A program made the translations under genes and the position numbers. The notes beneath the pieces are model-generated. The model was not told the DNA's origin. It searched no databases and saw only the letters and a program-made list of their open reading frames with translations. 64,000 nucleotides of DNA, taken from contig JANTQF010000054.1 in the NCBI GenBank assembly GCA_032988165.1, forward strand, positions 62,001 through 126,000, read 5' to 3'. The first letter of the stretch is position 1; every line of letters begins with the position of its first letter. The DNA comes from Emmonsiellopsis sp. PD_33. Lineage: Eukaryota; Ascomycota; Eurotiomycetes; Onygenales; Ajellomycetaceae. This document shows positions 10,865 to 21,107 of this stretch, one piece after another.

Positions 10865-13675
10865 TCACAAATAGTCAGCTGCTCTCGCCCTACCACCCGC
10901 AGGAACCGGCGATCTACTCCGCGACCGTGACATCGATGGTCTCCGCTTCCCACCGGCACGCTGTGACCGCCCCCGTCTAGGTAGTGGCGATAGCGAGCGA
11001 CGACGAGATCGGGAGCGGGAAATCGGCGACGAGCTACGTCTACGCCTATACCGGGGCGCAGGCGACGGTGAACGTGAGGGGGAGATAGATGGATGGCGAT
11101 TCTTGCTTCGGCCCCTGTGCGTTTTGGTGCGGGGGGGCGGGGTGCGAGAGGTAGTTCTGGAGCGGGAGCGGGATGGTGAGGGTGAGCGGCGGCGGGTATC
11201 TCTTGCTCTGGATCGGGATCGGTATTGCTTGCGCGGTGGTGGGGAGGGGGTGGGTGAGTGACGGGCTGCCGCTTTGCGGGAACGAGGGGGTGGGGAGGGG
11301 GAACGGGAGTACGAGGATGACCGCGAGTAGCTTCTTGATCGACGGTGGGAGGAGCCGTTGGTGTAGCCGCGGCGGGTAGGCGGGGGCGTAACGGAGGGGG
11401 AGATGGAGCGTCGACGGGCTGGGGCTTTGCCTTTGGATTCTACTTGTTTGCGTGGAGGGGAGCGGCGACGGACGGGGGAGTATGAGACAGAGCGGGAGCG
11501 GCGACCGGCGGGAGAGGGGGATCGGGAATAGGAGGATGGCCGTTTGTTCTGTCGTCTTGGCCGCGGTGAAGGTGAGCGGGATGGGGTATAGCTTCTGCTT
11601 CTGCTTGTTCCTCTTGATCTGGGCGATGGGGAGCGGGAGTACGATGCGGATCTTCTTCGGCCACGGGGAGGGGAGCGGGAGCGGGAATAGGAGCGTGAAC
11701 GCGAAGAACCGGTGTAGGACGAGTAGCTTGAATAAGAGCTAACAGATTCCGAGTCGGACTCCGCTTCCCGTGCTGCGGGCAGGGTTGGGAGGGCTGGCTT
11801 CGGCAGATTCTTAAGATATTCACGCATATCTTCAGTAAGCACACCCATGCCGATACTAGTAAAGTAGTTGATAGAGAAACGGGTGTTTCTCGGGTTGTCA
11901 GTTGGGAACAGGCCCTCATAGCTGGGTCGGAGTATTTCATCCTTCAGATTCGCCTGCAGCTTCTTCATTCCCAGGACTTCAACAAGCTCCTGGAACAGGA
12001 TCTTGATAAAGATACGGCTGCTGGAGGTGGTTTCTTCCTCGTTAAGATGCACGATGGACAACACGTGCCAGCCGATGGCGTCCGAGCTCAGCATATGGCC
12101 GAAGAATTTGGCAATGTTTCGAAGACGGTTCGTTTCGTAGCGGTGTATTGTATCGTAGTACTTGGCAAACGATGCTTCGAACAAGTCCGCCCAGAGGCGA
12201 TTGAGCTTAGCAAAGCGCTCACCAATAAGCCCATAGAATTTGGAATAGGTCCGTTCCTGTGAACAACATTCGATGATCATGGACGGCAGCTCGGACTCCT
12301 GTCCGGGAGGTAGGGTGATCTTCATGAGTTTGTGGCAACATTCTTCGAAATCGATACTCGACATGATGGTTAGGTAGATCGTTCTCCGCAGATTAACAAG
12401 GTCAGCATTGGTTTGATCCTTGATATCCATCTGCTGGTCTTTCTCGTCCTCGTCTTCGTCGGAGCTTTCATCGGACTCATCCTCATCCTCATCCTCATCA
12501 TCACTGCCTTCACCCAAAATCTCTGCCTTTAATTTCTTGTATGCATCCTCATGTTCCTCCCACTGAGGATCGAACTTGAAAATATTGAGACCGTCTTGCA
12601 CATCGATTTCGTCGTCAAGGGCAACACGATGGGTAATCTGGTCCTCTTCCTCCACAAGATCGAGCTCCTCCTTGACCGCAGGATTGTCCTTGTAATGATC
12701 CTTACGAACCTGGAATAGCACCTCGATCATATATTGAACACGTTTATCGATATCTGCCTCGTGAAGGATGTTCCGGAACTGATCAAAGACCGCCAACGCG
12801 ATCGGGCCTCCCATTTCCTCCAAGTATTGTCCAACCTCCCTCGTGAGACCAACAGCAATCTCCACGCTATCGTCTGTAGGCTTATGCAGCAAGAGTAGAA
12901 GGATCTGTGCGGCGACCATTTCATGTGCCACCTGTTGATTGCATAGGTGCGCAATAAAAGTCGTCGACGAGATACACACCGCCTTATCGTTCCGCTTAAA
13001 CGCCTTGCGGAACTGAACAATAAGCCGATTCAGCAAAAGCTCACCAACCTGTGGCAGCTTCGTGTTGACAATGGCAGCCATGGCAGCGTAGATAGGTGTG
13101 AAGGGCAAACTAGCAGCCTGTGCTTTCATAATACTCCGACAGAACAAACCCCGTCCACGAACCAGATTCTCCCCAAAAAGCTCGGGAACAATATGTTTAA
13201 TATTCGACACGTTAACCTTGTTAATGAGACCGTTGATGGACTTCTTCAACGCCTCCCAGGCCATGCGCTGATACTCCTTGCTCGTCTTGTCCGTGATCTG
13301 CGCCTGTAGCGCGCGTAGTTTCGCCGGCGGTATGTACGTGCCACCCGAGCGCATGTTCAGCAGCTTCTCATATTCGGCTTTGGCTGCTGCCTGCTTCTCT
13401 TCCTCGGTCAGCGGCTTCGAGGGGGCCTCCTGCTTTCGAAATCGCTCGGCCAGCTGGCGCTCTCTCTCCATCGCGCGCTCGGGGTCGACATAGGGCATGT
13501 CAGCCCCTCCTGCGCGCGAGGGGCCATGAGGTGGTGGCGAGCGTCGGCGGTCAGGTGAAGGTGAGCGCGAGGGTGGTGACCGTTTGCGAGCTCCTGAGGG
13601 CTGGGGCGAGTAGGAGGTGCCTGGGGGAGGAGTGGGCAGGCGGACGGCCGACTGCAGCATCACTGGGTCTTCCAT
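10865..13675 (-). CDS. cwc22: pre-mRNA-splicing factor Cwc22
   Basis: A single open frame of 936 aa, with ATG in a clean context at 13675. Residues 1-60 are Pro/Ser/Arg-rich. A MIF4G domain follows at about 140-325 (INGLINKVNVSNIK, HLCNQQVAHEM). Next is a very acidic Asp/Glu/Ser stretch near 390-410, then an MA3 domain at about 425-545 (NLRRTIYLTIMSS, ECCSQERTYSKFYGL). The last ~290 residues are a long Arg-Ser/Pro-Ser tail. This order is that of Cwc22, which binds eIF4A3 and brings the exon junction complex to the spliceosome in organisms that have one, and is needed for the first splicing step. The extended RS tail is longer than in yeast and resembles the metazoan form. The gene is intronless. 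It shares a ~395-bp divergent promoter with dpm2. Confidence 0.95.
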   Translation of the reverse strand: MEDPVMLQSAVRLPTPPPGTSYSPQPSGARKRSPPSRSPSPDRRRSPPPHGPSRAGGADMPYVDPERAMERERQLAERFRKQEAPSKPLTEEEKQAAAKAEYEKLLNMRSGGTYIPPAKLRALQAQITDKTSKEYQRMAWEALKKSINGLINKVNVSNIKHIVPELFGENLVRGRGLFCRSIMKAQAASLPFTPIYAAMAAIVNTKLPQVGELLLNRLIVQFRKAFKRNDKAVCISSTTFIAHLCNQQVAHEMVAAQILLLLLHKPTDDSVEIAVGLTREVGQYLEEMGGPIALAVFDQFRNILHEADIDKRVQYMIEVLFQVRKDHYKDNPAVKEELDLVEEEDQITHRVALDDEIDVQDGLNIFKFDPQWEEHEDAYKKLKAEILGEGSDDEDEDEDESDESSDEDEDEKDQQMDIKDQTNADLVNLRRTIYLTIMSSIDFEECCHKLMKITLPPGQESELPSMIIECCSQERTYSKFYGLIGERFAKLNRLWADLFEASFAKYYDTIHRYETNRLRNIAKFFGHMLSSDAIGWHVLSIVHLNEEETTSSSRIFIKILFQELVEVLGMKKLQANLKDEILRPSYEGLFPTDNPRNTRFSINYFTSIGMGVLTEDMREYLKNLPKPALPTLPAAREAESDSESVSSYSSYSSYTGSSRSRSYSRSRSPPRGRRRSASYSRSPSPRSRGTSRSRSYTPSRSPSPRPRRQNKRPSSYSRSPSPAGRRSRSVSYSPVRRRSPPRKQVESKGKAPARRRSISPSVTPPPTRRGYTNGSSHRRSRSYSRSSSYSRSPSPPPRSRKAAARHSPTPSPPPRKQYRSRSRARDTRRRSPSPSRSRSRTTSRTPPPRTKTHRGRSKNRHPSISPSRSPSPAPRYRRRRSSSPISRSRSRRRSLSPLPRRGRSQRAGGKRRPSMSRSRSRSPVPAGGRARAADYL

Positions 13676-14070
13676 TTTGATTTCCCTGAGTGATATGTAG
13701 TGTGATGTGCGCGCGGTAGGTGTTCAAATCATGTCTAGATGCTGTCTTCACGCAAACACAGCCGGGTGGTGGGAGCTGATGTTGCTCTCCTTGTCGTTGG
13801 TGAAGCAAGGTCGGGCTGGCAAAAAGATGCGGTTGGCCGGGGAAAAGTTTTAGCGCGTCAAAGCATCGGCACGTGACCCGGATTTCCTCCAAGCTGGCAT
13901 TTGCGGACCTCGCAGCCCGTCACGGCGAGGAAATAGGATAACGGGGGAAGAATTGGCCTTCGTTTTCATTTCACCAGTTTATTTTGTTGCCCAGTCTAGC
14001 GAGCGATTCATTCCCTACCTCGCTACACTCAAGATTCGAGAAAGGCAGCAATAATACACTCCCCGCAGCT
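13676..14070. promoter_or_regulatory. divergent promoter cwc22 / dpm2 with E-box
   Basis: This 395-bp spacer separates the two divergent start codons. A CACGTGAC site at 13870-13877 lies almost exactly midway, about 195 bp from each ATG. CACGTG is the core bound by bHLH factors such as Cbf1. Binding is inferred. Confidence 0.5.
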
Positions 14071-14484
14071 ATGGTGAGCCTCCAACCGCAACCCCTGATC
14101 CGAGTAGATTGCTAACAGATAATTCCACTACAGCTCGGCCAGCTTCTGGGACTAGCCATGCTTTTGGTGGCGACCGCTATCTACCTCTACTACACAACGT
14201 GGACTCTGCTCATGGTATGAATACTGCCACTCCCTCTAACAATCCCCTCCGCAAGCCGCGCCACGGACACTAATGACCTCCGCCTCCATGGACAGCCCTT
14301 CGTTGACCCTGGCCACCCCCTGCACGACCTCTTTCCACCACGTGTATGGGCAATCCGGATCCCCGTTATCCTGACGCTGCTCGGGTCAGCTGTTGTCGGG
14401 TCGTTTTTGGGAGTTGTGATGATTCGAAGTAATCGGAAGAAGGCGGCGAAAGCCAAGGCTGCTGCGGCGAAGAAGAAGGCGTGA
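14071..14484 (+). CDS. dpm2: dolichol-phosphate mannose synthase regulatory subunit Dpm2
   Basis: Three exons: 14071-14073 (only the ATG), 14134-14214 and 14296-14484, giving 90 aa. Two transmembrane segments are visible, one over residues 2-28 (LGLAMLLVATAIYLYY) and one over about 46-68 (IPVILTLLGSAVVGSFLGVV). Between them is PFVDPGHPLHDLFPPR, close to the conserved Pro-Phe-Val-Asp loop of DPM2. The tail is Lys/Ala-rich. Dpm2 is an ER membrane protein that stabilises the catalytic Dpm1 and helps dolichol-phosphate binding; Dol-P-Man feeds N-glycosylation, O-mannosylation and GPI anchors. An exon with a single start codon is unusual, but the splice (ATG|GTGAGC ... TACAG|CTC) is needed to give the family sequence. 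It is divergent from cwc22. Confidence 0.92.
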
Positions 14485-15514
14485 TTTTGTCCCCTACTAC
14501 GTACTGGGGATTCTATGGGGAGGGGTTGAGAGCGTGAAGGCAGGCTGTTAATGTTCTGACCTAGACAGCTGGACGGTGTCATGTCATGCTGGACGGACGA
14601 AAGCCGCTTGTTTAATATCTATATACTCGGTAATGTAATCGTGGGTGTGACATTGGGAGGTTTCCATCCTAATGCTGTCAATCCACTTGTTATTATTATG
14701 ACCCGTCGGCGAATATAAACGCCTGTTCTCCCTGGACACGCTACATATATCATCTGCTACATACGTTTTATATTCGCAGGAGCCCGCAAAGAAAGCATGA
14801 AATTAATAGCTAATGCCTCCTGCGCAAAGAGGAATCGCAATAGGGCGCAGTTTCTTCCTCAGCTAGGAAACTGATATCGGGTTCATTTTCAGCCCTATGC
14901 CCAGATGATTGAAGCCAGCAGTTCCCCTTATCACGTTGGCGACACATATGGATGCTGACTCCAATGTCCGTGACCAGCCCTTGAAGGCAGGTATGCGCAT
15001 CACATGACGGAGCTCATGACGAGGTCGGAATATATCAGTCATGATCAGGGGTAGGAGCAGCTGTCCATTGAGTCGATGGAGGAATCTGGCTAATATAACA
15101 GGGGAGGACCATGGTTTTGGTACTATGTCCGGGGGGAGCGTATGGCCAAAGGTCGTGGCAAAAGAGAGATTGTCTCTAGTTCTCGAGTGGATCTACCTAC
15201 TAAGAACCAGACATACTGCTGTCTCTTGTAGTCAATTGTACTACTGCTCAGAACAAGAACAAGATGAAAGCGCTCGTCCAGAGAGCCAGACCCAGTACCG
15301 GATGGCATCGGCCGGATAAATCTGACTCCGCTGGCCAGCTCAGGGCTGCCCAGGTGGCATGACGTATGATCACGTGCGTCAATGCCAGTGGTGTTTGCTG
15401 TGTTTGCAGCGCGCTGAGCGTTCTCAAGAACTACCACAACTATAAAATAACACCCAGTGGCGCGTTGTCTCAGGCGACAGATTCCCACTTCTCAGAGGTC
15501 TTCTTAAATAATCC
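14485..15514. other. intergenic
   Basis: No coding frame supported. A CACGTG site at 15371-15376 (TCACGTGCGTCA) lies about 140 bp upstream of the next gene. Confidence 0.6.
15371..15376. promoter_or_regulatory. CACGTG E-box upstream of orphan gene
   Basis: A palindromic CACGTG 139 bp before the ATG at 15515. It is the same core as in the cwc22/dpm2, mph1 and med11/taf5 promoters. Role inferred. Confidence 0.35.
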
Positions 15515-16791
15515 ATGATGGCCTCTTCTCGCCGGTACAATCTACGCTTGATACCTGGCAGGGCTTACCATGAGAATGCTCCCTTAGAATCGGGATCTCA
15601 AGGAAGTTCCACGGCTTCGAATTCTATGAAATATGCCAAATCCGATAACGATCGCCTCAGTGCAGCATCAGAAGCAGTTTTTACACCCTTTGCACCTGCA
15701 CCTTTTGAGCCCGCTAAGTCTGAAGAACATCACATTCCTGCACCGTCACAAGCGGCTTCAGAGACTTTACCAGCGGACACTCGTTTGCTTTACCAGGCCC
15801 CCAAAAAATGGACTCTCAATCATCTGAGAATCACCAAGGTTCAACAGGAGCTCGACGTACCTTTGGACAAAATTGTGGATGCCAGATATATCCCTTCTAA
15901 TAATGACCCAGGTAAGTGAGCACATTAATATATCCGGTAGTTTAATTTAACACCTGGACAAATAGACTTCAAGCGCATAGCAAATCAATTCCTGGACAAA
16001 GTTGTCGAAGAAACAGATCCTTATTTACAAGGAAAGGCCATTCTTGATGTTCAGAATCCATTTTTCTTTTTCTTCGGCTCCTTGCGAAGGTATAAGATTG
16101 GCCTTGGGAGATCATATGATACCAACATTAGGCTGGTGCGCTATATTCTTTGGGAGATGTATCCGGATGAATCCTTGTTCGTATCGCCCATATATGGCAT
16201 ATTTTCTAAGCTTCGCTTCTAACTTGACTAGGGCTATGAAAGAGCTGGGCCGCCTTCCTCTAAGCATTACTGCGCTGAAGCGCGGGAAGGGCGTTCCCGT
16301 TGACGGGTCTATTCTACGGATGTCGAAGGCGACTGATGAGATGGGTGTTCCATTGGGCGTTGTATTGGTATAGTCACTACCTACCCCTGCTCTTGCTTTT
16401 CTTTAGTTAACCTCTAGATAAATCGACCCAGACTAAGCGGGAGCCGGGCGATCTAGGAATGGCACGATACGAGATTCCCCAACTTCTATTGCAGGCAAAT
16501 ATGGTGTTCAACTATGATCAGAATTTCGAAAATTACGAGGCCTTCCTCATCAGCGTTGAAGACTACACGTACACAATTATCCGGGCAATTATATCTCCAG
16601 AGTACCTTGTAAGCCTTCGGGCTGGCAGGCCGGTGGTTGGTAGTTTTCAGGCGCTACGTAGTAGGTCGTTTGATGTCACCTGTTGGGATACACGCAAGGA
16701 ATTCTTGAGGGCTATCATGGCTCTAGGGAGGTATTTTGTTCAACGTCCAGAATTTTCTTTCCCTATGCGAAAGTACCGTCCTGTAGGATAA
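15515..16791 (+). CDS. unrecognised four-exon protein
   Basis: I do not recognise the family. Exons 15515-15911, 15966-16158, 16232-16367 and 16432-16791 join in phase through good introns (GTAAGT, GTATCC, GTATAG donors; CTTCTAACTTGAC branch site in intron 2) to give about 361 aa. Residues 1-105 are low-complexity and rich in Ser, Ala and Pro. The rest looks like one folded domain: mixed helix/strand composition, a run of five Phe in NPFFFFFGSLRRYK, a conserved-looking PVDGSILRMSKATDE, and aromatic-rich AFLISVEDYTYTIIRAIIS. There are no signal peptide or clear membrane segments. Two Met codons begin the frame (15515 and 15518). Multiple phase-keeping introns argue for a real gene. No function is proposed. 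It could be a lineage-specific fungal protein. Confidence 0.72.
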
Positions 16792-17742
16792 AGGCCGTGG
16801 AGGCAATTCCCTGTTGATGGCGATTTTTTGCATCTGGAGGGAAGCACCGAGTATTGTAATGTGGACATCCATGGATTGAAGCATGAGTAATTCGTATCGT
16901 CAATGTACATACATACACCGTGCAGGTGATGTTGACTGCAGTCGTGAGGTAAAAGCAGCATGCAAGGCTTGGCGTCACGTGCGGGTAGCCTTGGCGGAAG
17001 TCGCAGGATGGGCACCGGATCCGGCCTAGCGGGGGGCGGCGGGGCGTAAAGCGGCCACGGAAGCTTATCTAAGTTGCCCGTCCCTATGACGCAGCAGGCG
17101 CTGGCCAATCAGCGCGCGGCACTGGGCAGCTGGCGGCTGGGGGGGTCATTGCCCCTCTTGCCCTCATCCGGTCACTTCTCCTGACTGTCCGGCTGCCTCT
17201 CGACGTCTTCCTCGACTTCCATCGCCGTCCCAACCTCCCACCACCACGGGTTCTCCCATCTCGACGCTGCTCTCTGCAATCCTCTGCTGTCCGCCCGCTG
17301 TCTTGCTGGTTTCATCTTGCTGGACCCGCGTCTTGCCCAGGTACCCTGGAGCTATCCAGCACCCTCTGCTCCTCTCGACCCCCTCACCCATGCGCGGATA
17401 GTCTCACCCAGCTGCTACTTATCACTGCCCTGCCGTGCCGTGCCTGGCTGCAGAGCTGTCCGCCTGTGTTGTTTCTGGTGTCTGGCATACTTTTCGCGTT
17501 CTTCGATACCTCCATCCTTGGCCTCGCTGTTTATCGGTACCTTGCCTGGCCAGACGTTGACCGTTGGCCGTTGAACTCTACCCTGCCGCCTCCAGCCCTA
17601 TCCCATACCTGCTCAACGGCAGCCCTTCTAGACTGATTCCCTCTCCCACGACATCCGCCAAAACACTCTTCCGGGCCTTCCTGGATATTTCACGGCCCTT
17701 GGGCGGCCATCCTATATCCCCACGAGTTCCGCCGCCTTTTGG
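16792..17742. other. intergenic and long C/T-rich leader
   Basis: From about 17150 the top strand is strongly pyrimidine-rich (many CTCC and CCTC runs), as in transcribed leaders of fungal genes, and leads into the BCAS3-like gene. A CACGTG lies at 16976-16981. No supported coding frame. Confidence 0.55.
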
Positions 17743-20700
17743 ATGCCCCCCGCATCTAACCCGTCCCGCCCGCATAGTCGGTCCCCGGCTACCAAGTCCC
17801 CCTTGTCACAACAGTTGCGAGCCCCTTCTGAACCCACCCTCAGTCGTTCTGCAAAGAAACGGGCGAAGAATGCCGCTGGGAGGGACGATGGGGGTTTCAA
17901 AACCGAACCGAAGGCGGTTGCTGATGATGTGTATGTGGCCAAAATCCCCTTGCTCCCTTTCCTCCATTCCACGGTGGCAAGTATTATGGATATATCTAAC
18001 TAATATCTACGTACAGAATGGGGTTCCCCCTGCCTACCGAACAACAAGATATGTCCAATCAGTCCCAACTTGTCGGGCGGCCTCCATCAAACCGTATCGT
18101 TTCGCCCGTGTTGGATGCCCTAAGCTCGTTCGGGAACCAGGATAACGATATTGCCCATCGGACTGATTCGTGGGCCCAATCAATACCCTTTGGGAGAAGT
18201 CCGCCTCATGATTTGATGGATGGGCTAAGTATCAGCGATTCACCGCCCAATATTACCGCTCTTGGTGAAACGGGGGGGTTCAGCCATAGCCCTTCGCCAG
18301 CATCACCACCTAGCAAGCCTCGTCCGTTGAGCTATGCGAATGGACAGTCGAATTTCACGCCATCTCGGTATCCATCGGGGGACAGACAGAAACGACATTC
18401 TTCAAGCAACTACAACATGAATCAAGTTCCCTTGCCTCACCTACCACAGCCGCACTTCTACTCCGCACCAGATATCGACATACCGAATTTCCCCAGTCCA
18501 AATATGCGGCCCGTACCGGAAACAGGTTACACGTTCTGTGCCTTTGATACAATTCCAAATCCTCATTCGAAATCATCTAGATTTGGCGGCAAAGTCTTGC
18601 TGGTCGGTCGTGATGGGGGTTTGGAAGTACTCAACTTGGAAGGAGACAAGGCAAGGGTGGTGGGGAAGCTCGAGGGCCTCAATGGACGGGTTCTTGATGC
18701 TAAAGTCCTAACCTGGGCATCCAGGGCTGATCCCTTCGCCTCGTCTCGACCGCTGGTTGCGATATCTATACATGGCCCTGCCTTGCAGCCTGATGATACC
18801 CGTGCCCCTTCGTCCGCAGATTCAGACCATGTTGACATAGTACCGGCCGTTTCAACCCGACGTTCCAAACGCGAGGAGTTGCGTCAGGACCAAACTCGAG
18901 TCCTGGTATATTCCCTCAAGACGCAGGAACATATTACGACTTTGTTTTCGACAAAATCCCTCCCATGCCTTGATAATTACCCCGGCTTGCCGGCATCTGC
19001 GTCAGCCCCCGTCGCGAATTTCAAGATTCATGCCAGTGGAAATTTTGTGGTTCTTGCTTCTGGTGTTAGCGGCGAAGTTTTCATATATACTGCGGTACCT
19101 CACTCGTCTCCAGGCGCTTTCCAGTGCCTTGGGAAAACGTGGACTAGTATGCAGACGAAAGACATTCGCAGATATTCTAGTTCGTCGAATTCAACAACTG
19201 ATCTAGACGATCTACAATCCGATGGCAGTCGTGCCTCCAATGCTGATATTCCAATCTTATCACTTAGCGGTCGATGGTTGGCTATTGTTGCACCTTCAGC
19301 GTCTTCACATCGTGTTTCCCTTCACGGAACAATTCCTCCGCAATTGATCCGGAAGAAAACGTACGGGATTGATAGCCATATGCCTCCCTCTCGTCCATCT
19401 GTGACATGCGGTGTGGACTCCGGCGAGGGCGAAAGCCTCCTCAACAAGGTCGCGAGAGGAGTAACACAAGAGTTGTTCAAAGGCGCTCGATGGATTGGGG
19501 ATCAAGGCATGCAAACCTGGAACAATTACTGGAATAAAGATGCCCAGTTGATGCAGCCTGCACCTGCGCGTCGGTTCGAGCCACAGTTATGGCACGGTAT
19601 TTTCCCGCCAACCCATGCCCCAGACACCCAAGCAGGTCTTTCAGATGAACCCGAACTTGTCTCGATTATTGATTTGAAGAAGTTGGAAGAGTCTCATGAT
19701 ACCAAATCGTCTTTCCCTGCTCCGATTGCGACATTCCAACCACCTGACGGCTGTAGTTTCCTCTCTTTTGCGCCAAACGGTCTTATGTTGTTGACCACAA
19801 GCAAAAAAGGTGATATACAGTTTGTCTGGGACTTAATGCAGATAAAGCACTGCAGAGCCAGAGCGTTTATCTCAGACGACCCTGCTTCGAGCACAGACCC
19901 CACTAACCCTCCTGCGCTTCATGTCCGGCAAGTTGCGCGATATGCTCGACTTACCACATCAAGTGTTGTTGATGTTATTTGGACAGTTCCCACCGGGGAG
20001 AACATGGCAATTATCACTAAGAAAGGCACCGTCCATGTCTATGACCTCCCAAGAGCAGCCTTCCAGTGGCCGCCTCTACGCCGACCTGTGGCGTCTAAGA
20101 AGCCGAAGGCCGTTCCTGCTGGCGAGGAGCTAGAAGAGATCTCTAATACCAACCCATTCGCTGCTGCCATGAAGTTCGTCGGTGGAACTACCCAACCTAT
20201 CTTGGCTGCTGTGAGAAACCGAGCCCCGAGCGTTGGAACCTTTACAGGAAGCGCAGGGGGGTTGGCTGCTACCGGTGTTCGTGGTGGAGGTAAAGTGGTT
20301 GCCGCAGGCCTGAGCAAATCAGTGGGCGCAGCAACCGGGACCGTTAATACCCTTCGCCATGCCGGCGAGAACCGGCTGCATCTATCTGGCTTTTCTAGAG
20401 ATGCTGCACCCTCGCGGGTTACTTGGTACAGTAGCGATGAAGAGCCAGTGCTAGCTGTTATCGACAGTGGCCGTTTCAAAGCATACAAGGTGCGACGGAG
20501 TTTGTCGAATGCGAAAAATAAACAAGGCCAATCCGTCATCGGAGTCAAAATGTTGGATATCCGGCTTCCACCCAATGTGCAAATTTCTAACTTGTCCGAA
20601 CCACAGCTTCCCGTTGGCGAACCGCATATTACTGGATTTTGGTCATTGCCATCGCCGACGCTTACACGGCGAGCCAGCGGCAAACTGAAATCTCAACCTC

Positions 20701-21107
20701 TTTCTCAGGCCGAAATCGAGACCAACGCACCATATCAACCCTTCCATACAGACCGCAGAGTGAACCTAATGGTCTATCCATCTGGATACGACGAGAAGGA
20801 GAGCATGCGGTCTCAGACGTGGGCTTTCGGAGGGAATATCCCTTTTACGAAGCTTAATTTACGTCCTGCTACACATAGCGACGACGACGACAACGACAAT
20901 TCCGCCGGACGCAACACCGGGCCTGGGGAGATTGAGAATTTGATCAGCCTCGGCAACGGCGGAGATGCCATTGAGCATGTAGTGATTACATCTCGTCGGA
21001 AAAAGCGAGGGACGTCGTCTAACTCCCCCGGAGGCATTGCGACTGACGAAGATGGGTTCTTCGAGGACGACTGCGACGTTTTGGACTTCGCACGAGACCG
21101 TGTTTGA
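17743..21107 (+). CDS. BCAS3-domain WD40-type protein
   Basis: Exons 17743-17930 and 18017-21107 (86-nt intron with GTATGT donor and TACAG acceptor) encode about 1092 aa. The first 190 residues are disordered and rich in Pro/Ser. A beta-propeller follows. Its blades are degenerate but readable: VLLVGRDGGLEVLNL (near 195), TRVLVYSLKTQEHI, and the signature CSFLSFAPNGLMLLTTSKKGD with FVWDL (near 640). A Gly/Ala-rich stretch near 770-800 and an Asp-rich tail end it. The arrangement is that of fungal BCAS3 homologues. In animals BCAS3 binds phosphoinositides and associates with autophagosome formation sites together with PHAF1; a comparable fungal role is inference. The start at 17743 is the first ATG in frame, with a Ser/Lys-rich N-terminus. 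A start at 18018 or 18051 in exon 2 remains possible. Confidence 0.85.

Noticed and set aside
12440..12512. Trinucleotide/hexanucleotide repeat (CATCCT/TCATCC type)
   Set aside because: It encodes the acidic Asp/Glu/Ser stretch of Cwc22 and is explained by the protein.
20039..20683. 214-codon minus-strand frame inside the BCAS3-like gene
   Set aside because: Antisense shadow of a confident coding region.
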